Shown here: piece after piece, positions 38,157 to 53,369 of the stretch
Position numbering within the stretch: position 1 is the stretch's first letter
Layout: each line of letters begins with the position of its first letter
DNA from: Thamnaconus septentrionalis
Taxonomy: Eukaryota; Chordata; Actinopteri; Tetraodontiformes; Monacanthidae
NCBI GenBank assembly: GCA_009823395.1
Contig: CM020501.1
Location: 18,955,861 to 19,019,860, forward strand
Length of the DNA stretch: 64,000 nt
Direction of reading: 5' to 3'
The notes under the pieces: model-generated
The model's database searches: none
What the model saw: the letters and a program-made list of their open reading frames with translations, nothing else
What the model was told of the DNA's origin: nothing
Translations under genes and position numbers: made by a program

Positions 38157-41100
38157 ATGACTTCTGCCATCTTGGTTGTCTTACTGGGTGAGTTATTTTT
38201 TTCTAAAAACGAGCAACACTGCACTTGTTATTTTGTTCACATTTTAAAGAGTGTTAGTAAGACCGTTTTCCCTTCTTCCAGGGTTGGGCTATTGCAGCAG
38301 TGAGAGCGGTAACTCAGTCGTACTGTTTGTGTCTGTTTCCTGCTCTGGCTCTTCTGCATTATCTATTTTCTTTTATATATTTTCAACAGACAGATTTTCT
38401 CTCGGGATTCCTGAGCTGCAAGGCCCCTCTGTGACTTTTGAGGGAGAAATCAAAAGCTTTAATTGTTCCCTGTCGACATACCCAAAGAATGAACTAATCT
38501 TTCTGCAGTTGATCAGGTGAGTTGAAGTGTTTCATCGAAATGCTTGTGGAATCCGTCCTAATATTTTACCATTTCCCAGGAAGGGGAACAGGGACAAGGT
38601 TTTGGCTGAGTCCACTTCCCTGTATGGGGAGGTTGTAGACTTCACCAGAATCATCACACTGGCCGACAATGGCAACCTGCAGTGCGTGGCCAGAGCGCAA
38701 AACAACTCCAACATCCTGCCAACTGTCAGCAAAGACCACTACCTGAAGGTCATAGGTGGGTCTCTTAGCTTACAGGGGCGTATTGTGCATTATATGAGCA
38801 CAACATCCTTGCGATAGACTTGAGCATGATGTCCCTTGTATGTGTCACAATGTTAGCTACTTTCATAGCAAGGTGCCTTTAGACGTGTTTACAGAGATGA
38901 TGCTAAAAAAACAAAGAACAACTAAACTAGACCAGCACTCAAACTTGATCAATCTTGCCCCCTAAGAGGTTCTCTTTCTAGACTAGTGGTTCTCAACTGG
39001 TGGAGACCCAGGACCCACATTATTTTTCCTTATAATGAAGCCGCAACCAAGTTAAAAAAAAAAAAATTCTAGCCCACTTTCTATCATGTGTAGTAAATGA
39101 ATTATTGAAATTATTGAATTGAATTGTGTCCCGTGACATAGATGCCCAACATTTTCTCTCTGCATTTAAATATATATATATATATATATATATTTTAAAA
39201 CGGAAACTGCCGACAAAGCTACGACCCAATCAAAACAGCTTCATGAGTTGAGAAACACTGGTCTATACCATAGAAGTCTCACTGAATGCAGTGAGACTGT
39301 TTTTATAAATCAATGCTGGGATCTCAAAAACTGCATACTAATTTGCACCCTCCCTTTCCCCCGTCGCTGTCTGTGCCTCAGAGAAGGTAAAGGATCCAGA
39401 GATTTACATCGTCTCTGGATCAGCCGTGCTCTTCGAGGGGGAACATCTCCAACTGCGCTGTTCAGTTAAAAGAGGAAATTATGTCTTCTACGAGTGGCTG
39501 GTGAACGGTCGGCCTGTCTCTCCGTCTTCCCTGCACCAGGGTGACGTTTACATCCGCAGGTCGGTGAAAGACTTCATGTTAAGATGCTCTCACGACAAAA
39601 TTGGTTTTGTTTCACGTCTTCTTCTCTCCTTTTAGACTGAATCTCACCAAAAGAGCCAGAAAAGTAGTGTGTACAAACCCTAAAAATTGTAAAATTGGCT
39701 GTTTTATTCTGATAGGATAAACCTTGAATAATAAAAAATACACTCATTTCAAATTCCCCATGGGGAAAATGTTCTGAGGACAGCAGAGTACAAACAACCA
39801 AAGGACTAAGAGTAAACTGTAAATGAAATGACTGGTGTGTTGCAGCGAGTACAGCCACATGTCCTGTTGTCCACCACTTCCTTCCAAAATCAAATCACGT
39901 TTTCCCCTTGAGTACGAACACAGTGATTGTGTGTCGCCCCCAGGACATCCCCTCAAGACAGCGGCTCCTACGTGTGCGTTGCATCCAACATCGTCAACAA
40001 CCTGGACGACACACGTGTCCACGCCGCCAATAGCTCTGAAGTTGTGATCACAGTCAAAGGTTTTGGCGCTCAACACCCTCTACCGCTCCGAACTTTACCG
40101 CTGCAACGTGCTCTCAGAAAATTTCTTCCTTTCAATTTTCAGCCGTGGTGTCAAAGCCTGAGATATCGTTTGCGATACTAAAGGAAGGCCCCCGCAACTA
40201 TTCCGTCACGATCACCTGTCAGTCGAGCGAAGGGACTCCGCCCATCGCCTTTTCTCTCTACAACAGCACACAGCTGGTGGCCAACGTGACCGCTGATGAC
40301 AGATACGCCACGTTTAAGGTCCCGCTGGTCTTGAGCCCGCACATGGGCTGGTTTGCTTGCCTCAACGGAAACCAGACTGCGTACAGTGAAAGGATTCCAA
40401 TAGAAGTTGGTGGGTACAGACACAAACCCCAGCAAATGTGAGGATGTGTCTACAAACCTGGAGACTAGAGATTCAACCCCACTGTTGTCCTTCCTCTCTA
40501 GACCCCCAAGTTTTTAGCCAAGTGAAGCTTTGTGTTGTTTGTAGTATGTAGGCTATACTACACTTTTTCTCAAAATTAGACCAAATCGGACAAAATGGAC
40601 ATTGGGGCCTATGTGATTATTTTGTACTGGTGATGTAGCGTGAATAAAAATAAACAAATTCACCAATTTTTTTAAGGTCTGCATTTAGAGCTCCTTTCCG
40701 TATTTTAAGACAGCCATTTTTAAAGTCTTATTGCAAACATTTTTGGCGGTCTCTACTGGCCAAGTGATATATTGCACGGTTTTGTTTTTGCAGTTCCGCG
40801 TAGCCTTCCTTTTTGAAACCAGAACCTCTGTCCATCTATAATATATACAGTTATTGGTCTGAATATTACTATATACTGTCCTCCAGTCCCAGTTGGTGGA
40901 ACTGTGACGATGAGCTACGACTACGACATTGGAGAGAACTACGCTGTGATCGGCCTGAGGCTCTACTGTCAGGCAGCCAAAGGCTCCCACCCCAGGTACC
41001 AGTGGTTCTTCAACGAAATGCTGCTGCACAACCAAGACAGCATCTACGTGGTGCACCAGCTTCCAGAAAGATCCATGCTGCTGCTGTCTGTGGGATGGGG

Positions 41101-42267
41101 CAGTGCAGGGACGTACCACTGCGAAGTGTCCGACAGCTTTGACAACACCACCGTCATTAGGAGCAACAAGCTGTACATTGACAGAGAAGGTAGAGTGAGT
41201 CCGTCCCTCCCTCCGTCCGTCCACTCCTGCTGCTTGATAAAAACCTCTGGTTCCATGGTTCTGCCCTCTGCCTTCCACCTGCAGTGCTGAACCGCCTGCC
41301 CCTGCTGGTTCAAGTAGTTGTGTTTGGATGTTTCACCTTCCTGGTCCTCCTGGTCTCCTTCTGCTGTTGTGCTGGTGTGCTGAGCAGTGAGTGTCCACAG
41401 TGCTGTTTGTGTTGTGTATTGCCAATGACAAATCAGATAAACAACACAGTGTTTGTATTTTCCTAGCGGTACAAGACATCCAGGAATTGAAAGTACTTTT
41501 TTCCTCACATCTCTGAATAAAAAAATACATTTCACGTTACTAATTAAACACTCCATGGATATTTTCTGACTAAAGTAAAAGTACATGTGTCTAATCTTTC
41601 AGGGCGAAGGCAGGATGAAGTGAAACCCCTGTGAGTCGCATTCTACTTTTATCTGTGCTGCCTTGACCAGAAGACACACTCAACAGCAGATCTCCAACAT
41701 AAAATAACAAAAGAAGAAAATAAAGACTTAGTTAATTACTTATAATTAGTCACTTATTCAGTAAAACCTTTTATGATTGTATTCCACTGGATATTTCGTT
41801 AAACCCCAAACATGAATTGTAGATGGTAATGAAATTTCAATTCACTCCAGCTTTATGTAGTTTGTATGTAGCTTTATGCATGTATATATAGCATAGCATA
41901 ACATGAAGTGCCTAGCAATTTTTGTTTCATGAGACAGCTTTGTGTTGGATCCTCTCAGATCAACCCGGAAGACGGACAGAGTGTATGAAAGCGTGCTGGT
42001 CAGTCAACATTTCTGCATCTCCATTACTTAGAGACTGATGTGATTTGTGCTACAGTGCCATCGCCGAACCGAGCTCTTGTCGTCTCTTTCCTCGCAGGAG
42101 CTGTCAGAGTTCGGTGAGGGACCTGATACAATCTGGACTGTGGCAGGTGGGGAATTCGATCAGGTGAGATGAACCAGTAGCAATGGAGCCACTGACCTGG
42201 TCACAGTGAGTGGAGTTTTTACTTCTAGCTCATCCTCCTCTTCTCTTGTCAGTCATCTGATCTCTGA
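38157..42267 (+). CDS. Four-Ig-domain type I membrane receptor, FCRL/PECAM1-like (gene 2 of a tandem pair)
   Basis: Paralogue of the gene at 32855 with the same plan. Twelve to thirteen coding exons join in phase: 38157-38187, 38282-38308, 38390-38516, 38580-38755, 39382-39559, 39944-40059, 40143-40409, 40887-41189, 41285-41386, 41603-41630, 41959-41998, 42098-42163 and 42253-42267, giving 491 residues. After the signal peptide come Ig1 (exons 3-4), Ig2 (exons 5-6), Ig3 (exon 7) and Ig4 (exon 8). Ig3 opens VVSKPEISF and has CQSSEGTPPIAF. Ig4 opens VPVGGTVTM. F strands read DSGSYVC and AGTYHC. The TM helix follows LLVQVVVFGCFTFLVLLVSF and ends in CCC. The tail has RVYESVLEL, a YxxV site lacking the hydrophobic -2 residue of an ITIM, and ends SSDL. 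Unlike gene 1, Ig1 and Ig2 are each split by a phase-2 intron. The last two junctions are the least certain. Confidence 0.84.
38984..39260. mobile_element. Short hAT-type nonautonomous element
   Basis: The left end TAGTGGTTCTCAACTGG and the right end GAGTTGAGAAACACTG are inverted matches. Flanks TTCTAGAC (38976-38983) and GTCTATAC (39261-39268) agree at 6 of 8 bases. It lies in intron 4 of Ig gene 2. Confidence 0.75.
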
Positions 42268-43595
42268 GGATGAATGGCCGCAGATTGTGAAAAAGAAGAA
42301 AACTTTGGAGGATGGCCCAGCTGAGCAGCCCTGAGATTGTTCTGTGTTGTGGTGTTAATAATAACGATACTAATCTAATAATCTACACATGATACACTCA
42401 TGATTCAGTGCACACATACAGAAAATACACGTCATTTTGGGATACGGACTGAATTTGTTGTCATCTTTTTTCTGGTTTAAACAGACTCCTCACCATGCAG
42501 TACATCCAAACCTCCTCTAGGGGGCACCACTAAATTTTGACTGATATTGACTGTGTTTGGTACAATCGATTGATATAGTTCAGTTCCTTTAATTTAATCA
42601 TCTCAACATGTACACAACCACACAGAGAATACAGAGAATGTGCCCTCAAGCAAGTTCCCCATTTGTGCTGCTCCCTCCGCAGCCTCAGACGACACAGCCG
42701 ACTTTTAGAATCCTTAATATGTCCAAGCTTAAAGGTCAATATAGTCGCGTTCACAGGCTACGAGTCTGGCGAATGTCTTTATAGTATAACTAATTTTCAA
42801 ACGTGATTGTTTACAAAGAAATTACTCATCACATTGACAGAATACAAAGGTTGTTTTTTAATAGATGCTTATTGAGAGCATGATTATTTATAATTGCTTG
42901 TACTTATTACTTATTTTCAGTGTTGGCGAGTAATCTATTACTAAGTAACTAAGTTACTTTAATTAAACTAATTTTTTAATGATGGAGTAAAGTAACGGGA
43001 TTACTGTGGCAAAAATGGTAATTATATCATAATTACTTTATCAAGTAACGATTCCATTACTTATGTGAAATATTTTTTCAAGCTGAAAATATCTTATTGT
43101 CCACAAAATGAATGAAATTTAGAAAAACAACTGAAAACAATTATGTTGCAGATTGATGATGCAGCCGCGCATGCAATGTCATTGATGTGCGGCGACGCAC
43201 CAAAACAAGCAGTTGCGTTTGTAGCTGGAAATACAAACATTATTTTCAGTTCATCTCATCTAAATCAAAGAATATTGTGGTTCGTTGTAAAGGTACGTGC
43301 AGGAAACAAGACGTTCTCAACTATTACTTTATCTTTTTTTAACTAAACTAATTAGTAATTAGTAATTGATTACTTATGAAAGAAATAGGTTAAAGAAGTA
43401 ATTAGATTACTTTTTATGGAGTAATCCATAATCAGTAGTTGGACTACTTGAACAACATTGCTTATTTTTGAGACATTAACTATGACTATGACAGCACAGA
43501 ATAAAGGATGACGATCACAAGCTAGCTTTCAGAACAAATGGTACAATACAATCTTCACATGGAAGACAAACCCAGCAGGGCCTTACACTGCATGC
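42268..43595. other. Spacer between Ig gene 2 and rgs (convergent)
   Basis: It contains the 3' ends of both genes and a hAT-type element (42918-43460, listed separately). No other gene is seen. Confidence 0.6.
42918..43460. mobile_element. hAT-type nonautonomous element, copy 1, with exact 8-bp target duplication
   Basis: The left end is CAGTGTTGGCGAGTAATC and the right end is ...CAACATTG. CTTATTTT flanks it on both sides (42910-42917 and 43461-43468). The interior is rich in GTAACT/AGTTAC words. An inverted copy is present at 63400. Confidence 0.9.
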
Positions 43596-45123
43596 TCAGA
43601 AAGCCGTGATGGCCTCTGTGCGCTGTGAGGAACGCAGGAACCTGGGGAAGGAGTCTTTGGCCATCAGACTGTAGATCCTCTGCTGTGCCTCATTGAACCT
43701 GTCCGCACCCACAGAGTCCATCGCCTTCAGCAGGGCTTCCCGGGTCTCGGCGTCCAGGTTCACCTGAGGAAGGGGTGGGGCAGCAGGTTTAGACCACGCA
43801 GAGCTACTCCAGGCTCTATGGCGTTCACGTCGCACCCTGGCACTGACCTCTTGCGGTGCGTCGGGGTTGATGAACTGACCATAGATGCTGCTGGCTTTGG
43901 TCTTTGAGGGAGAGCCCCTGTAGTCCTCACAGGCCAGCCAGAACTTGAGGTTCTCCTCGCTGAACTCTGAGCGCAGGAACCCGCGAAATGCCTGAAGACC
44001 ACCTGAGGTGGAGAATGCAAAAGGTGTGATGGAAAAAAGGGGCTGGGGTCATCAGAAGTGTGAGAAGTGCCGTGATGCGAGTAGATTAGCTGATTAGCAC
44101 TGAGTAGGACGTTGTAATTAGAAATTAACTTTTTTTTAATGGTCCGGTTTAGATGTTGTGTTAGTGAATCTGTGCCAGTCGTTTAATTAATCTGCCTCTT
44201 TTTGCTTGTCTTTATATTTATCTTCCCACTCAAAGGTTTCACTCTCATCTCTGAACTTTCCCCATCTTTCACATCCATTTTGTCTACATAAAGATGCTTG
44301 GATCAAGCAAGAAAAGGCCATGATGGCTGTGACACACACAAAAAAATTCTCTAACTGCGATGTGCCACAGGCAACAGAGGAAAAAATAAAGAATCCCCCC
44401 ATCAGTCCAGAATAAAAATAAGGTTCTGGACAACACTATTGTAATTGTAAGTATATTTCTTGTAAATGTCTTCTAGTGCCTTATTTATTTATTTATTTAT
44501 TTAAATCCGTCTCCGTGTAAACAGCCCCTCAAAACAGCCACTTCTCTCAATTTGCCATTTCCTGAAGAGCTTATTGTTATTTTTACCTAAACACAAAAAT
44601 CACCTCAATCATCACTTATGACCATTTTGAGGCCTTGATGTTCATCACATCAGTCATGTTTTGAGTTGCTTCAAGGGAGTCGCAAGCAATTTTGGGTCCA
44701 ATTACTAAAAATAATGATGGTGTTTCAGGCTTAAGCTGCTTATTTAAAGTAGTATGGAATCAAAGAAATCAAAACATCTTTGCTTACTTTTATTGTTGAG
44801 CAGAGCTTCCAGGTCTTGGAAACCTTTTTCATTCTGAACCCTATAACGGGAGAGAGAACAAAATATTTTTCAGCTTATTTGCTTCAAAGAGTGAATCTTT
44901 TTTTTTTTTTCCAAATCTGAATTAAAAAAAATAAAATAAAAATTACTTGGGTTTGTGGTGCGCATCTGCAAGATGGCTTAACTTCACCCGCATCTCCTTT
45001 GCCCTGAAACACATGGACAAAACAACAGTAAATGTATGCGCATGACAATTACACACCGCACACATGTGGTCACACTTACTTCACCAGGCATGAGGAGGGC
45101 AGCGAGGAGAACCCCTTGCACAT
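43596..45123 (-). CDS. R4-family regulator of G-protein signalling (RGS4/5/16-like)
   Basis: RGS proteins speed GTP hydrolysis on G-alpha i/q subunits and so end receptor signalling. Five exons join in phase: 45080-45123 (ATG at 45123), 44947-45003, 44788-44840, 43848-44002 and 43596-43763, giving 158 residues. The N-terminus MCKGFSSLPSSCLVKAKEMR matches the RGS4/RGS5 amphipathic membrane helix. It begins Met-Cys, which in that subgroup makes the protein a target of the Arg/Cys N-degron pathway. The RGS box (about residues 43-150) contains GLQAFRGFLRSEFSEENLKF, ACEDY and SLMAKDSFPRFLRS. Compared with RGS4 (205 residues), the linker between the N-terminal helix and the RGS box is shorter. Which RGS paralogue this is cannot be decided from sequence memory. 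Confidence 0.88.
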
Positions 45124-46969
45124 CGATCGTTCAGGACAAGCTTTTAAAAAAAGAGAGAGAGAGAGACAATTTGCACAGACTCCTGGTCCAGCTTCTCACA
45201 TGCATGTCTTATATATTGGACCTGTTTGATATCAGCACTGCCCATCTACCCGCATCAGAGCAGCAGGTGGGCAGAATGGCGATGAGAGAGGTGGCGTACG
45301 TGATCCTGGACCAGGGAGCCTTGTCAACAGGAATACATACTCGGACAATCACAAGCGTCCGTGTGTTTGAGGCTCCTTGATCATCTTAAATGATAGCAAC
45401 AAACAAAACCCAAACTGTTTAGCCAGGAGAGAGGAGTGCTGACACAGGCAAAGATAGAGACAAAAGACAACAATCCAATGAAATTAGGTAACAGCACTGC
45501 TGTGACAGCAACAATAACACTACCACTTCTTTAATACCATATGGCTCAGTCGCACAAATATCTACTTTGTGCTTCTTTTTTACTTGACATTATTTTGACC
45601 TTGCTTGTAAAAAAAAACAACTTTTTATATCAATTAACTCACCTCGTAAGAATAATGATAAAAAAAAGAAAAAAAAGAGAAAAAAAAAGTCAGGTGAAAA
45701 CATATTGGATTATTTATTGCATTTGATAAATTGGAAGACATTTTTTTTCTTAAATTCTGACTGATTTCACATCATTTTCTATCTCTAGTCAGTTTAGTTT
45801 GACTCATTCAGTTGTGCATTTGTGTGTGTGTTTTAATTTATTGTGTGCAAAGCAGCATGTTCACTGGCAAAATAGCCTTAAGGGAACGATGTTTATTTTA
45901 AACTGCATCGTAAATCAATATTTGAACGACAACAGACTGGTTAGACAGCAACTTTAAAGCCGTTTGAACGTTCTCTTTATTGGACCGGATAAAAGGATGT
46001 GGAACGTCCAAATAGCTCTTGACCTGTGGAGGGCAGCCACACGCCTTCAAAGCGTAAAGTAGCTTGCCGGAAAGCCACAAGAGAAGAAGAAGTGGAAGCA
46101 GAACAACCCCCCTCAATGGTGGCAGCCAGCACCAGGTTTTCCAACAACAGGTGAGCAACAACAGGGAGCCGTTTGGTCGCCGTCAAATTCGGAACCAGGA
46201 AGCAGCAGGATTGGTGGTTGATTCAGTTTGGTCCCGCCTCTGTTCGTCGAACCATGGACGGGCGACGAGTTCGGAGAAAAACTAAACACGACGAGGCAGA
46301 AAAGAAAAAAAACTAGCGTTGTTTATGTTGTTGCTCTGATGGAGGTTGTTTATCTTGGATCGACGCAGAACAGTTGGATTGTATCGGGGATCGATTGTGC
46401 AGCCTGGATATTCCCGCACTGTTTTAACGGCCAGTGTGTTGGACACAGACAAGATCAACAGACCCCTAACGACCTTTCTGCTTCCTTCGCTGCTTGTGTG
46501 AATCAGATAAACAGCGTGTCACTGCCAAACCTGTCTGTCTCTGTCGATACGTGATCCAGTTTCCTGGTCAGGTTATGATCACTTTAAACAAGGCGCACAC
46601 TACCATTGGTCTCCTGAAAACATAAAATTTAGCCCTGTGTCCACAGCTTCCTGCGAGAACTTTTTTTTTCTTCTTTTTTGCCCTATAAAGGGTTAATCGT
46701 TGACTGCCAAAAACGAAAAACTCTGTGCGAGGGTCCTTTGTGACATCATACACGGCCATTAACAACTGCCATGGACAAGTCACTTTTCTCAAAGTGGAAT
46801 TATCAAAAGAACTACCAAAAGAAAAGGATGGCCTCTCCTCGTTTCTGCCATTTTTACCGTTCGAAAAACCCTGGAGAGTAACTTCTGCATTAATAAACCT
46901 TGAGTGTGTTTTTGACTTTCGTTGACTCAATGCCTTTGAATCCTGTCAGCTGACTGTGTGGCACCAGAC
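45124..46969. other. Divergent intergenic region between rgs and the SCaMC carrier
   Basis: The part next to rgs is AT-rich with A and T runs. Around 45950-46560 the base composition is more balanced and several frames stay open, but none matches a protein I recognise. It may be an old repeat or an untranslated exon of the carrier gene. Promoters of both flanking genes must lie here. Confidence 0.5.
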
Positions 46970-50821
<3,852 letters not shown>

Positions 50822-52396
50822 AGCCGGCCAACACGGCCCGGCTCTGGTGTTCAGCTGCACGCATGCGCAGATCTGTTGGCATGAACGACGTCCTGAACCC
50901 TCTGAGCCCTGACTGCGGTTTAATGCCTGATCCTGCCGTCACGGATGTGGATTTTTTATTATTATTGTTTTTATTTTTTGGGGTCAAAAGGTGTTGTTTG
51001 TTTACATGGAGGCCTAACCCGGAACAGCAGTTACAGTTTTACCTGTTACATGTTTATAATGACAGTAATGGTAAGTGATTTTTTTTTTAATAACTAGACT
51101 CCAAGCCATACGACTACTACACTTGAAACACACACATATATTTTTAATAGATTAGTTTTGCATTTCTTGTTATTTGTTTAATGCCTTCCATGTTTTTGAC
51201 CCAGTGACTCTGAATGCATGACTTTACAGTCCATGCATTAAAAAAAAAAAAAAAATCTGTATCTATATCTGTGTTTTCAGGGATGAGTAAGTATTTATTT
51301 TATGAGGAGAATGTCATGTGGCACAGAAAGTCCAAACTAATTTGCCGATGATCAGCTGCTCTACAACCGGAAGCCTTTCCAACCAGTTTTGCGCCTGACA
51401 TATTGCATTGCAATGCATGCCAGCAGCTGTGTAAACATTTATGGGTTCAGTCCCCCTTGCTGCACTCCGCCAACTTGGATGAATCTTGCACGGGCTTGTT
51501 TGAGAATTAACAGAGCCAAACTTGTCAGCCGTGTAAACTCCTACATCTTTTTCCTTTTAGGTATTTTATAGTGAAAATAATGGATTGCTCCACTTCCTGC
51601 TAGGAGGGAGTCTGCTGCTGCTCCACATCGATGTTGGTTTTTTTGTTGGTTTTTTAATGCCAAGATAAGTAATAATTATTCAACAACACTTGAAAATGAG
51701 TTCTGGGTTTTTTTGTTTTGTTTTGTTTTTTAAATTATCACAAACAGTTGATGGCGGGAATAAGCCACACAAAAAGACCTTGTTTGTGACTGAATGTACC
51801 AAAGCTGTATTAAGAATCATAAATTATGTTTTCCTACGCACAATGTTCTCATCGGTCTGTGTTGAGAAACGTCTCTTATTGCACAACGGATTTTGATGTA
51901 CCAGTATTTATTATGGCATTAAAGTGAAGGCAGACATGTTGCCTTTTCTGAAGCAAAAAGCATTTGAGCCCTTATTTCCCACCTGGAACTGTAAAGTTGA
52001 AAGAAATCTAGGGTCAATACAATACTGTCTTGCAACTGTCTTGTAAATGCCAGCGTGACTTTCATTTCCCTGAAACATGAAGTACACTTCACATTTCTTT
52101 TGCACGATCCATAACAGGTCAACACTGACGTACGTTGTAATATCAACTCACCTCCAGGCCAGCAGGTGGCAGCAGTCCAGTTTGTGTTGTTTTGAGGATG
52201 AGGAAGAAGAGCCGGGTATTGGAGGGTCTTTGATTGGTTATTTTAAGCAGGGAAGTTTGCCGGCGTGGTAGGCAGCTACCCACTCCGGTGTCCTCCGTGT
52301 GTTCATATATAGCCTTCCCGCTTGATCGTAGCCCTTTCCGGCCCGAGCGGTGTTTATCCTAAGCCCCAGTGTGTCTATTTGCCCCCTGTGAGCAGC
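50822..52396. other. Spacer between carrier 3' end and khsrp
   Basis: The left part is the carrier's 3' UTR. ATTAAA at 51918-51923 is one possible distal poly(A) signal. The last 100-200 bases before 52397 must contain the khsrp promoter and 5' UTR. No other gene is seen. Confidence 0.5.
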
Positions 52397-53331
52397 ATGT
52401 CCGATTACGGTTCTTTGTCGGCTAATGGAGTCGGAATGAAAAATGACGCCTTCGCAGACGCCGTACAACGAGCCAGACAGGTACGTAGAGCTCGGTGACA
52501 AGAAGGGGGCAGCCGGCGAGCTAGTTAGCCGGCTACCAAACTGCGGCTAGCTTAATTATCCGGGACGTTAGCCTCGGTACATTAACGAGCTAGCTAGCCG
52601 GCTAACAGCGGAACCACCATTCATTTGTCGTAGTCGCTTTGCGGCGTGCTCTCTTGGTGGAGTTGGACATGTTGGATGTGGTGTTTGACGGTAAAACGAC
52701 GGCGTGTTCTTGTTTTTATGCACACTCGCCTCCAAAGTGTACTGGGGTTTTGACGGTTTAATTGAACCGGAGCTACCTCGGCTAATGTAGCTTTGGAGAT
52801 CTTCTTGTTAACGGTGACCTGGCTGTAGGTTTCACTCATTTCTAGGTAGGAAATGATGTTCGGCATAGAGTAAGCCTTTAACAACGTTCGGAAATTGAAG
52901 TCTGCACCGTGCGGGGTCGTGCGTCCCGCTACAGTAGTTATCAGCTAGCGTTGTTGACCGTTCTACTTGTAGTTCAGTTGGGGATGTTCGGGATATTTGC
53001 CTTTTAAGGGACTATCAATAAATTACCATTTGGATGAAATGAATGAAAAACGGCTTTGCTTTGACATCGTCCTGCTGACGTGCCAAACTGAGGGACGAAT
53101 AAACATAGTTTAAAAACATCGTACGTATTTTTCATTTCGTAACAGCATAGGAAGCAAGTGTACAGTATAACAGTATAGTTATTTGTTTTTGACCAGCGAA
53201 TTAGTGTAGTGTAGAAAAAACGCAATTTCACTTGACGTCTCCTCGCAGGACGTTATTTCGAAACATTTCTATTTTAAGTTATTATTATCCCGTGACCCTG
53301 AGTGCAGGAGGAAGCAGGCATAGAAAATGTA

Positions 53332-53369
<38 letters not shown>

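Noticed and set aside
39846..39860. Possible 15-base microexon in Ig gene 2
   Set aside because: It keeps phase, but its donor (GTCCTG) is poor. The direct join 39559-39944 gives VYIRRTSPQDSG, spaced exactly like gene 1's LVMEKVSPQHAG.
45898..46554. Open frames upstream of the carrier gene
   Set aside because: No recognisable domain or homologue, no splice linkage to the carrier, and composition like an old repeat.
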